Source: an uncultured Micrococcales bacterium (GTDB taxonomy: Bacteria; Actinomycetota; Actinomycetes; Actinomycetales; Microbacteriaceae). From it: a DNA stretch of 13,013 bases. The stretch covers positions 1 to 13,013 of the forward strand of contig CALFOB010000101.1 in the NCBI GenBank assembly GCA_937919125.1, given 5' to 3'. A program made the translations under genes and the position numbers. Positions 1-5,593 of this stretch are shown in pieces (the first letter of the stretch is position 1; each line of letters starts with the position of its first letter). The notes beneath the pieces were generated by a model, which made no database searches, was not told where the DNA came from, and was given only the letters and a program-made list of their open reading frames with translations.

Positions 1-56
1 GATGATCGAACCGACAGCCGTGTGGGAACGTGGTTGAAGATTTAGCTCGGCAACGT

Positions 57-485
57 TCAGCCGGCACGTCCAAGGTCTATCCGATCCCACAACTGATCCA
101 CCGGATGCTGCCAATCCTTAGCCTGCAAAGGCATGCTGATCCTTCTGCCTACTGGTCCTCTGAACTTAGGGTTAGGTTCTCGTTCTAGGGTCTTATGGTT
201 TCTGTGGTGTTTAGATTCGATAATGGCACGGAGGTTGTCTGACTTACTAATCCTTAAGCCACAGCTGCAGGTGTTCTCTTGGATTAGAGAATGTAAGCCT
301 TCCTCGTAGTCCTGTAGGACTACTCGGTAGAGGCTTACCTTTGCCCAGTATCCAAAGAACACTGGGCTTGAGGTTATCTTGCCGTAACGCGTACGTATAG
401 ATTCAATCTTCTCTTGTGGGTCTTCCCACTGTTTGATGTATGTCCAGCTGGTCTCTGATGAACCTTCTTCAGTTTTCTTAGTCAT
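57..485 (-). CDS. Unknown protein with C-x-C / H-H-x-x-H signature (paralogue of the gene upstream)
   Basis: A 142-residue soluble protein that I do not recognise. Its middle carries Cys73-x-Cys75 (in CSCGLR) followed by His93, His94 and His97 (in SKHHRNH) and then PKFRG, an arrangement that could hold a metal ion such as zinc; this is inference. The protein upstream on the same strand has the same block with nearly identical spacing, so the two are tandem duplicates. The ATG lies inside the last codons of that gene (8-bp overlap) and follows a strong GGGAGG ribosome-binding site, so the two are probably translationally coupled. No signal peptide or membrane segment is visible. The N-terminal 60 residues are charged and differ from the paralogue; the C-terminus is shorter. 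Function is unknown. A DNA-binding or phage-like accessory role is possible but has no direct support. Confidence 0.72.
   Translation of the reverse strand: MTKKTEEGSSETSWTYIKQWEDPQEKIESIRTRYGKITSSPVFFGYWAKVSLYRVVLQDYEEGLHSLIQENTCSCGLRISKSDNLRAIIESKHHRNHKTLEREPNPKFRGPVGRRISMPLQAKDWQHPVDQLWDRIDLGRAG
157..270. repeat. Copy 1 of diverged tandem duplication
   Basis: DNA segments within the two paralogous genes remain recognisably similar, in the same order, about 520 bp apart: cctctgaac at 157-165 and 677-685, ggtttctgtggtg at 197-209 and 717-729, and ccttaagccacagctgcag at 252-270 against ccttaaaccacagctgcag at 775-793. The shared blocks coincide with the conserved protein motifs, so selection as well as recency may explain them. 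Confidence 0.7.
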
Positions 486-990
486 TTAGTGCCTCCCTAG
501 GAGCTACCGGTCTCTCATGCCAAACAGTGTGAGGGATATCTCTTAGGGGAACCCAGACAACCGGTACGAAGACTCTGTGTCTTATCTCTTTACCTAGGTA
601 GTTGAGGACGAAGTCATTCCAGGCTTGGTCTATCTTGTTTGGGCTTCCCATGGAGAAGAGTCGTCTAGTAACCATTCCTCTGAACCTAGGATCTAGGTCA
701 GGTGCGAGGGTCAGGTGGTTTCTGTGGTGCTTGGAGAGCACAAGATCTAGAACTGTCGAGCACTTATCTAGAAGCCTTAAACCACAGCTGCAGCCATTGT
801 CTTCTAGTAGTGAATGAAGGTTGTCTCTCTGATCATCAAAGAGTGCTTGGAGTTTATTTTGTCTCGCTTGGATACCCCAGTGACCAACAACACTAGTTAC
901 ATATTTGTGTTCTTTCTTAGTGGCTTGCAGCCTCTCAGGGATGTCGATATCTGGTGTGCGGTAGGTGTAGTTCTTCTTTTCTTCGGACAT
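478..990 (-). CDS. Unknown protein with C-x-C / H-H-x-x-H signature (first gene of tandem pair)
   Basis: A 170-residue protein starting at the ATG at 988-990, chosen over a TTG at 1009-1011 because GAAGGGG sits 8 nt before it. It carries Cys67-x-Cys69 (CSCGLR), His88-His89-x-x-His92 (SKHHRNH) and PRFRG, aligned with the same motifs in the downstream gene. The region around NLHSLLEDNGCSCGLR matches GLHSLIQENTCSCGLR in the paralogue, so homology is clear by eye. After the shared block this copy has an extra tail of about 45 residues rich in Val, Pro and Trp (VPVVWVPLRD). An additional Cys77 is not shared. The C-x-C...H-H-x-x-H pattern resembles a variant zinc finger, but I cannot place it in a named family. 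It lies on the same strand as the TPR, membrane and zinc-ribbon genes, separated from the TPR gene by a hairpin-rich gap. Confidence 0.75.
   Translation of the reverse strand: MSEEKKNYTYRTPDIDIPERLQATKKEHKYVTSVVGHWGIQARQNKLQALFDDQRDNLHSLLEDNGCSCGLRLLDKCSTVLDLVLSKHHRNHLTLAPDLDPRFRGMVTRRLFSMGSPNKIDQAWNDFVLNYLGKEIRHRVFVPVVWVPLRDIPHTVWHERPVAPREALND
677..793. repeat. Copy 2 of diverged tandem duplication
   Basis: Partner of the segment at 157-270. Three blocks (677-685, 717-729, 775-793) match copy 1 in order and spacing, covering the FRG, HHRNH and CSCGL coding regions. Confidence 0.7.
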
Positions 991-1030
991 GGTTAATGCC
1001 CCTTCCTTCAAGCTTGTGGCTTGATGTATC

Positions 1031-1150
1031 GGGGCATATCTGCCCCATCTTTAGTTGCTTAGACGGTTGTCTAAACCTGTTCCGTTTTTACTTCTTTGGC
1101 ACCTTGCCGATGGGCGGCAGGTTGCACTCTTCTTAAACTCTTTCGAGTTT
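1031..1150 (-). other. Hairpin-dense intergenic leader, possible structured RNA
   Basis: Four short inverted repeats lie within 120 nt between the TPR gene and the first paralogue. They are 1031-1046 (ggggca-tatc-tgcccc), 1059-1074 (ttagac-ggtt-gtctaa), 1101-1122 (accttgcc / ggcaggt with one bulge) and 1135-1150 (aaactc-tttc-gagttt). Three are perfect 6-bp stems with 4-nt loops. Read on the minus strand the outer loops are GATA and GAAA, and GAAA is a GNRA tetraloop. None is followed by a clear U-tract, so they do not look like ordinary terminators. They may form a structured 5' leader or small RNA of the paralogue pair, or protein-binding sites. Strand is inferred from the flanking genes. 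Confidence 0.45.
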
Positions 1151-1197
1151 GAACAGTAGATATTTAGTTGTGGTTGGTGTTTCCACCCAAGAACATC

Positions 1198-2637
1198 TTA
1201 GTACTTATCGCGGAATTTGCGAGTAATTTTTAGAGCTCTATCGATGTTTTGTGCTTCTAGGTTTGTTTCAATTGCGTATGAGAGGAGCTTGCTCTTCTCA
1301 TTTGGATCTGATTCAATCTCAACCTTGTTCTCGTAAGCATAGGCTTGCTCCTGCTTACTCTGCTCCAGACGAACATCAGAGAGAACTTGGTTATTAAGTT
1401 CTGCTGCTTCTTGAACTCTGCCTAGTTTGTATTGAGCGTGGCAAACCATGTTCTTGATCTTGATTACAAGATCATCGTGGAATTCAAGAGCTGCCTGCGG
1501 CATCTCTTCCCAGGTCTTCACTACTGCTTCGTAGTCCTCTTTCTGGAAGAGAGTGAATACTCTTTCACATTCACCCTTTAGGCGAAGTGAAATATCTCCT
1601 GCTTCAGAGCTGGCTTCGATGATCTCTGCTGCTGACTGCAGAGCAAGAGCAAAGTCGCCCTCTTTACGAAGCTTCTGAACTTCTTGAAGAGCGGCAGAAC
1701 CATCATCTAGTTGAGGCTTTTTCAGGCGGCTATCTACTGCTTGAGCATCGAATCTAGCTTCTGCTGCTTCCTTGGTTTTACCTTGAGCTTCATAGACATC
1801 GGCTAGACCTAGGTTGTTCTTCACAATCTCTTTGAGATCACGAGTAGGTTTCTTGGTAGCTAGCTTTAGGGTCTGGCGGTAATGAGAGATAGCTTGGTCA
1901 TAGTCCTGGGTATAGAAGTAAGCCTTAGCAACCCAACGTAGAGTTCCGGCATCTAACTTGCCAATCTGCTTCTCAACTGACTTCACTTCAAGTACTAGAG
2001 CTAGAGCTTCCTGGTACTGCTCTCTCTGGATCATGATCATGACTGTTAGTAGGTCACAGTAGGCAATTCTGCTTAGGTCTTCTTTGCCTAGGAAATACGC
2101 TCTGTTGGCAACAAGTAGCTGCTCTGCTTCTTCAATTTCGCCTAGTTCGATGTGTGCATGGATGGCTGAGCCGCCAACGATGTTAGCTAGGAAGTGGTTG
2201 TTCACATCGGCATACATCTGAGATGCAATCTTGTAGTGAACAAGGGCTTTCTCATCTTTGCCTTGGTTGTCATAGGCAACGGCTTTACCCCAGGTGAGGT
2301 GAGCTTGAGAAGTTCTGTCGTCCTCTTCCATAGGGAACTCTGGAATAAGACCTAAGCCTTCATCAGCCATCTCTATGGCCTTGTCGTAATCACTCTGGCT
2401 CTGAATGTATTCACGTGTGATTGCTTCAGTGAGCTCAATCCACTCTTTAACAAGGCTGCATTCTCTAGCTATCTCTAGAGCAGGTAGCCAGTACTTAAGT
2501 GGTTCTTTAGATTTAGGGTTCCAGACTTCACGATGACCAAAGTTGAAGAGGATCTCAACTTTACGTGTCATCGGTGTTGCTGATTCATTGAACTCATTCC
2601 ATAGTTCATCAGCATCTGAAGTTGGGTCAAATTGCAT
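1198..2637 (-). CDS. TPR-repeat protein, no catalytic domain seen
   Basis: A 479-residue, almost entirely helical protein built of tetratricopeptide-like helix pairs. Examples are residues 114-142 (TWGKAVAYDNQGKDEKALVHY), about 205-215 (EQYQEALALV), 231-260 (AKAYFYTQDYDQAISHYRQTL) and 271-300 (NNLGLADVYEAQGKTKEAAEA), with further degenerate pairs up to the C-terminus. TPR arrays are protein-interaction scaffolds. I see no helix-turn-helix, nuclease, ATPase or peptidase domain, no signal peptide and no membrane segment, so it is probably cytoplasmic. The ATG at 2635-2637 follows TTGGAG about 7 nt upstream. It sits between the membrane microprotein and the CxC/HHxxH pair, all on the minus strand, but the gaps on both sides (117 and 207 bp) contain inverted repeats, so co-transcription is uncertain. 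It could be a sensor or adaptor of the cluster. The partner is unknown. Confidence 0.8.
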   Translation of the reverse strand: MQFDPTSDADELWNEFNESATPMTRKVEILFNFGHREVWNPKSKEPLKYWLPALEIARECSLVKEWIELTEAITREYIQSQSDYDKAIEMADEGLGLIPEFPMEEDDRTSQAHLTWGKAVAYDNQGKDEKALVHYKIASQMYADVNNHFLANIVGGSAIHAHIELGEIEEAEQLLVANRAYFLGKEDLSRIAYCDLLTVMIMIQREQYQEALALVLEVKSVEKQIGKLDAGTLRWVAKAYFYTQDYDQAISHYRQTLKLATKKPTRDLKEIVKNNLGLADVYEAQGKTKEAAEARFDAQAVDSRLKKPQLDDGSAALQEVQKLRKEGDFALALQSAAEIIEASSEAGDISLRLKGECERVFTLFQKEDYEAVVKTWEEMPQAALEFHDDLVIKIKNMVCHAQYKLGRVQEAAELNNQVLSDVRLEQSKQEQAYAYENKVEIESDPNEKSKLLSYAIETNLEAQNIDRALKITRKFRDKY

Positions 2638-2685
2638 GTATTACTCCAAGGTTCTGACACTTCACTGTGCCTTTAGGGGGTTGGA

Positions 2686-2720
2686 AAATTTAGTTGGAAA
2701 GTTATTGTGAAACTAAATTT
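2686..2720 (-). terminator. 10-bp inverted repeat between microprotein and TPR genes
   Basis: AAATTTAGTT (2686-2695) and AACTAAATTT (2711-2720) are perfect complements around a 15-nt loop. On the minus strand the stem ends in AACTAAATTTTCC, giving a short U-run after an AT-rich stem, just downstream of the membrane microprotein. It could be a weak intrinsic terminator or an operator upstream of the TPR gene; the AT-rich stem makes termination uncertain. Confidence 0.4.
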
Positions 2721-2754
2721 GTGTTTTAGATCCAAACACGCCGTTCCCGATTAT

Positions 2755-2913
2755 TTAATGTTCGGAATCGTTTTTATTGGTGGGGCGAGGAGCTGGTTTG
2801 GGATTAGCAAAGGCAGCGTAGAGAACCACAAAGATCTGAATGCCGATAGCAAAGACGACAACGCCTGCTAGAAAAAGCAGGACTAGAAATCCAATGATGT
2901 CGAAAAAGTTTAT
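2755..2913 (-). CDS. 52-residue membrane microprotein with apparent ATA start (or frameshifted)
   Basis: This reading frame encodes about 52 residues beginning NFFDIIGFLVLLFLAGVVVF, continuing through a second hydrophobic run (AIGIQIFVVLYAAFA) and ending in a polar Pro/Lys/Asn tail (PKPAPRPTNKNDSEH) and TAA. One long or two short membrane spans with a cytosolic-type tail are evident, a pattern unlikely by chance in non-coding DNA. There is no ATG, GTG or TTG between the upstream in-frame TGA and the hydrophobic segment. The best-placed start is ATA at 2911-2913, with AAGGGG 6 nt before it. Alternatively the ATG at 2927-2929 is the start and one extra T in the T5 run at 2903-2907 (minus-strand AAACTTTTTCGAC) breaks the frame; removing it gives MEGAEYKLFDIIGF. 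It has no similarity I recognise. It lies 65 bp after the zinc-ribbon gene. Confidence 0.6.
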   Translation of the reverse strand: MNFFDIIGFLVLLFLAGVVVFAIGIQIFVVLYAAFANPKPAPRPTNKNDSEH

Positions 2914-2967
2914 ATTCGGCCCCTTCCATGGGCTAGCTCAATTTGTGTAAACCGGTTGGAACTAAGG

Positions 2968-2977
2968 TTTATTCCCG
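2968..2977 (-). promoter_or_regulatory. CGGGAATAAA motif upstream of microprotein
   Basis: On the minus strand this reads CGGGAATAAAC, upstream of the membrane microprotein. The same ten bases occur at 3379-3388 upstream of the zinc-ribbon gene on the same strand. AATAAA could serve as a -10 element, but no convincing -35 is visible here. A shared promoter or operator is an inference. Confidence 0.3.
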
Positions 2978-2978
2978 T

Positions 2979-3284
2979 TTATGCGGAAAGAATTAGATCT
3001 GCAATTGTCAGCTCTGGTGCTCTAACTACTTCGAACTCAACTCTGCCTAGTTCCTGAGATGTTAGGTGGTACCCCTTACATCCTGAACACTCATAGACAC
3101 GCTTCTGGTTGAAGGTAGTCCAACCCTGGTTCTGCATGTCTTCAGCCGCTTTGCTTCTGAAGAAGCGAAGGTCGCGCTTAGCTTCCTTCATGTCACGGTA
3201 ACGCTCTTTACTAGGGGTCTGTGTGCATCTAGCGTTGTGCTTGCTAGCTTGAGGCTTTTGGAACTTCTTTGCATTCTTGCTCAT
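2979..3284 (-). CDS. Small zinc-ribbon protein (C-x2-C-x3-H type)
   Basis: A 101-residue basic protein. Cys20 in the N-terminal part and Cys66-x2-Cys69-x3-His73 in VYECSGCKGYHLTSQ form a likely zinc site. The layout of an early Cys, a Lys/Arg-rich helix (EAKRDLRFFRSKAAEDM) and then VYxCxxCxGxHLTS is a pattern I know from small uncharacterised actinobacterial and actinophage proteins, whose function is not established to my knowledge. The ATG at 3282-3284 has AGGAGA just upstream. A 237-bp gap separates it from the divergent toxin-antitoxin operon. It is probably nucleic-acid binding, judged only from basic charge and the zinc ribbon. The last 25 residues are hydrophobic and acidic and look like a small folded cap. 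Confidence 0.75.
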   Translation of the reverse strand: MSKNAKKFQKPQASKHNARCTQTPSKERYRDMKEAKRDLRFFRSKAAEDMQNQGWTTFNQKRVYECSGCKGYHLTSQELGRVEFEVVRAPELTIADLILSA

Positions 3285-3378
3285 AAAATCTCCTGACTAG
3301 ATCGGTATTTGCTCTGGGAATAAGATGCTAGTCCTGACCACTGACATCGCTAGTTATGAGAACCATTCCAGTCCTGGA

Positions 3379-3388
3379 TTTATTCCCG
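3379..3388 (-). promoter_or_regulatory. Candidate promoter of zinc-ribbon gene (CGGGAATAAA motif)
   Basis: The minus strand reads TTGAAA, then 16 nt, then ATAAAT, overlapping the CGGGAATAAA motif that also precedes the membrane microprotein. An inverted copy (gggaataa, 3316-3323) lies between it and the gene. This could be a promoter with an operator, giving a leader of about 90 nt. Confidence 0.35.
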
Positions 3389-3485
3389 AGAGCTTGGAGT
3401 TTCAACACAATAGGGTCACATTAGAGAACGCATTATCAGTTCCAAACAGGGCTCTGACCCTTGAAGTTATCCCCAATCCTGTTTA

Positions 3486-3510
3486 GTCTTACATGTAAGA
3501 CAAGTAAGAC
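3486..3510 (+). promoter_or_regulatory. Three phased GTAAGAC half-sites: likely RHH antitoxin operator
   Basis: GTCTTACATGTAAGAC at 3486-3501 is a perfect 16-bp palindrome, and a third GTAAGAC follows at 3504-3510. The half-sites begin at 3486, 3495 and 3504, exactly 9 bp apart. Ribbon-helix-helix dimers bind such short, closely spaced half-sites and repress their own operon. AGGAGA (3511-3516) directly after the last half-site is the antitoxin ribosome-binding site, so occupancy would also sit close to translation initiation. Confidence 0.75.
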
Positions 3511-3521
3511 AGGAGAAGATT

Positions 3522-3875
3522 ATGGCTATGGTAACCGTTCGACTTTCTGATGACCTTAGGGCTCGGATTGATAATCTTGCTGACCGCACTGGAAGACCTA
3601 GGTCTTACTTCGTACGTGAACTGATCATCCGAGGAATTGAAGAATTTGAAGAGGACCTTCGTGACCTTGAGGCTATACGCGAATACCTCGCCGCAGGGGG
3701 ACGCAATCAAAAGAGGATTAGCATGAAGGAACTGAGCGTTGAACTCGGACTCGATGAAGTGGATAGTGGAGATATCTCCAGCAGCAATAAAGCAACTAAA
3801 AAGACTCCCCAAGCAAGAAGTGCGAAGGATGCGAAGCCAGCTAGATCAGCTAGCCCAAAAAGAAAATCCAGTTAG
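3522..3875 (+). CDS. Ribbon-helix-helix antitoxin (RelB-like) with extended C-terminus
   Basis: A 117-residue protein. Residues 3-45 (VTVRLSDDLRARIDNLADRTGRPRSYFVRELI) are a typical MetJ/Arc-type ribbon-helix-helix DNA-binding domain; residues 46-80 end with ISMKELSVELGLDE, the usual toxin-binding C-terminal segment of this antitoxin family. Such antitoxins normally stop around here at about 75-80 residues. This frame instead runs on about 38 more residues of low-complexity Ser/Lys/Ala/Pro text (e.g. ARSAKDAKPARSASPKRKSS) that lies entirely inside the toxin gene in another frame. The tail may be an accidental extension after a small indel: the toxin start reads ATGA, and its TGA would be the expected antitoxin stop one frame over. 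The ATG has AGGAGA 5 nt upstream. It is expected to neutralise the toxin and repress the operon at 3486-3510. Confidence 0.88.
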   Translation: MAMVTVRLSDDLRARIDNLADRTGRPRSYFVRELIIRGIEEFEEDLRDLEAIREYLAAGGRNQKRISMKELSVELGLDEVDSGDISSSNKATKKTPQARSAKDAKPARSASPKRKSS

Positions 3876-4020
3876 TTACCTAACTCCACTCAAGGGTGAT
3901 TGGGCACCTTTTTACAGACTTAGAGTTGGCGACTATCGGCTCATCATCGATGCAGAGAACGAAACTCTCACTTTGCTTTTGGTCAGAGCAGGGCATCGCA
4001 AGGATGTTTACAACAACTAA
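3754..4020 (+). CDS. RelE/ParE-superfamily toxin
   Basis: An 88-residue basic protein beginning MKWIVEISPAAIKQLKRL, with the RelE/ParE fold pattern: an N-terminal strand, two helices, then YRLRVGDYRLIIDAENETLTLLLVRAGHRKDVY. Arg55, Arg62 and the terminal HRKDVY (His81, Arg82, Tyr86) match positions used by RelE-type mRNA interferases, which suggests ribosome-dependent mRNA cleavage rather than gyrase poisoning; this is inferred from the motif. ATG 3754 is chosen because the family starts at this motif; an in-frame TTG at 3739 would add five residues. There is no strong ribosome-binding site, which fits coupling to the antitoxin, whose frame overlaps it by 122 bp. Its TAA abuts the stop of the convergent decarboxylase gene with no bases between. 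Confidence 0.88.
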   Translation: MKWIVEISPAAIKQLKRLPKQEVRRMRSQLDQLAQKENPVSYLTPLKGDWAPFYRLRVGDYRLIIDAENETLTLLLVRAGHRKDVYNN

Positions 4021-5475
4021 TTACTCAGGCAGAACTACAAATGTCTCTAGAGTTCTATCTGCAGCAAATGCGATTCTTACACCAGTATCTCTAGCTTCAA
4101 ATAGAGCATCTAATGCTTGCTGAGTGATTCTCTCGCCTGGAGATAACACTGGAACACCTGGTGGGTAAGGGCAGATCATCTCTGCTGATACTCGACCAAC
4201 TGCCTTGTCTGCAGTTACTACCTCTTGCTTAGAGAAGAATGCATCTCTAGGGCTAACTACCACCTCAGGAACGATTGAGAACACAGCTGCAGTTGCAACA
4301 GCTCTTGGCTCTCCCCTGTGTTTGTTTACTGACTCGATGATTCTGTTGACTAGGTCTTCGATCAGTTCTGGTGTGTCAGCAAAGGTAATCATTGGAATGA
4401 TTAGATCTCTGTTAGCCATCTCAACATCGATGTTGGCATTTAGTAGATCTTGCTCAACTAGGTTTCCATCTGCTCCAGTCTTAGGAAGCAAGATAACAAG
4501 CTTGAGAGGATCAATGTATTCACCATCAATAACTTCAATGCCAGCAGCAACTAGTGTTGCTCTGCCCTTTTCAGTTGCATCAATGATTGGGTCAATCAGG
4601 TCATAGCCGTGCTTTTCAAGAAGAGCGCGAGATGCATCGATAGATGCAAGGATTCTTCCAGACATAGATGTTGTCTGGGTTGAATCGAATGCCTTGTTGA
4701 ATCTCTTTAGATCAACTAGACCTTCTCTTACCAAGACAAAGCTTGCTTGAGACCAAGCAGGAAGAGTCTTGTGTGCTGAGGTAACAACAATGTCTGCGCC
4801 TTCGGCTAGTGGATGTTCAGGGAGCTCTGGGTGGAAACCGTAGTGAGCAGCCCAAGCAGCATCAACAACTAGTGGAATACCAAACTCGTGAGCGACCTTA
4901 GCAAGTCTTGGAATGTTAGACATTGTTCCAACGTAAGAAGGCTCACCAATCAGAACTGCTTTGGCATCTGGATGTTCTTCTAGGGTTTCTCTCAACCTTG
5001 ATGAAGGTAGGTACTCAGGTAGTCCTGTTGCTGGGTTGATCTCTGGTCTTACCCAGACAGGGATTACTCCTGCATAAACCATTCCAACAAGAACTGATTT
5101 ATGAAGTGTTCTAGAAACAATAACTTTGTCGCCAGGACCAGCTACCGCCATGACAGCTGCGTGGTTAGAACCTGAAGACCCGTTCACACCGAATCTGCAT
5201 AGGTCTGCTCCCCATAGATCAGCAGCTAGCTTCTCTGCTTCAAGGATTAGGGATGGAGAGATTCGATATGGGTGATTACCTGGCAGAACCGGAATGTCGC
5301 CATCAACGATGGGACCGGTTAGATTGGTGCGACCTTTATGGCCGGGGATTTGAAAAGGAGATCTATCTGTCTCCATGTCGCGTATCCACGCGTCTAGTAG
5401 AGGAGCTGTTGCTCTTAGCCCCATTGGATCTTTTGTATCTAGCAGAGTTGCTGCACCAAACGGTTCTGTTGGCAA
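4021..5475 (-). CDS. Orn/Lys/Arg decarboxylase family protein (PLP-dependent)
   Basis: A fold-type I PLP enzyme of the Orn/Lys/Arg decarboxylase family. Features, numbered from the TTG at 5473-5475, are FQIPGHKGR near residue 45, GVNGSSGSNHA near 100, SRTLHKS (His125, expected to stack on PLP), VVDAAWAAHYGF (Asp205, expected to bind the pyridine nitrogen), SAHKTLPAWSQAS (Lys236, expected Schiff-base lysine) and a C-terminal GERITQQALDAL. Roughly 480 residues matches the short Gram-positive-type enzymes, which make agmatine, cadaverine or putrescine. The substrate cannot be read from sequence. The start is uncertain: the frame is open to a TTG at 5523, TTG 5475 has AAAGG 8 nt upstream, and ATG 5424 lacks a clear site but begins close to the conserved region. 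The gene follows rplA after a strong terminator and so probably has its own promoter. Confidence 0.88.
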   Translation of the reverse strand: MPTEPFGAATLLDTKDPMGLRATAPLLDAWIRDMETDRSPFQIPGHKGRTNLTGPIVDGDIPVLPGNHPYRISPSLILEAEKLAADLWGADLCRFGVNGSSGSNHAAVMAVAGPGDKVIVSRTLHKSVLVGMVYAGVIPVWVRPEINPATGLPEYLPSSRLRETLEEHPDAKAVLIGEPSYVGTMSNIPRLAKVAHEFGIPLVVDAAWAAHYGFHPELPEHPLAEGADIVVTSAHKTLPAWSQASFVLVREGLVDLKRFNKAFDSTQTTSMSGRILASIDASRALLEKHGYDLIDPIIDATEKGRATLVAAGIEVIDGEYIDPLKLVILLPKTGADGNLVEQDLLNANIDVEMANRDLIIPMITFADTPELIEDLVNRIIESVNKHRGEPRAVATAAVFSIVPEVVVSPRDAFFSKQEVVTADKAVGRVSAEMICPYPPGVPVLSPGERITQQALDALFEARDTGVRIAFAADRTLETFVVLPE

Positions 5476-5497
5476 TATCCCAACCTTTCGATCTACA

Positions 5498-5513
5498 TTC
5501 GTATTTCTACGAA
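5498..5513 (-). promoter_or_regulatory. TTCGTA-N4-TACGAA inverted repeat upstream of decarboxylase
   Basis: A perfect 6-bp inverted repeat with a 4-nt spacer lies between the rplA terminator and the decarboxylase start. Its location suits an operator near the decarboxylase promoter. No clean -35/-10 pair was found, and if translation starts at TTG 5523 the repeat would be coding. Confidence 0.3.
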
Positions 5514-5527
5514 CTGCTAACAAATGT

Positions 5528-5557
5528 TGAAGGACCAGGATTTCTCCTGGTCCTTCA
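5528..5557 (-). terminator. Intrinsic terminator downstream of rplA
   Basis: TGAAGGACCAGGA (5528-5540) pairs perfectly with TCCTGGTCCTTCA (5545-5557). On the minus strand the loop is GAAA, a GNRA tetraloop, and the stem is followed by ACATTTGTTAG, a modest U-rich tail. It lies 36 bp past the rplA stop and is the only long perfect hairpin near the end of the rplK-rplA unit. Confidence 0.82.
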
Positions 5558-5593
5558 GCCTAACCTTCTTTAGTGAATGCTAGGTAAAACTTT

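Noticed and set aside
1..56. Possible gene end on the plus strand (frame ending at 45) or gene start on the minus strand
   Set aside because: Too little sequence to tell a real coding end from chance; no recognisable motif or ribosome-binding site.
1085..1135. Minus-strand text reading LPPIGKVPKK before a stop in the hairpin region
   Set aside because: An in-frame TAA lies five codons upstream and there is no start; not a gene as it stands.
602..1136. Several plus-strand open frames of 60-71 codons
   Set aside because: They lie opposite the CxC/HHxxH gene or in the hairpin region, have no ribosome-binding sites and read as low-complexity antisense.
3489..3812. Minus-strand open frame of 107 codons
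   Set aside because: Antisense shadow of the RHH antitoxin gene and its operator; no family resemblance.
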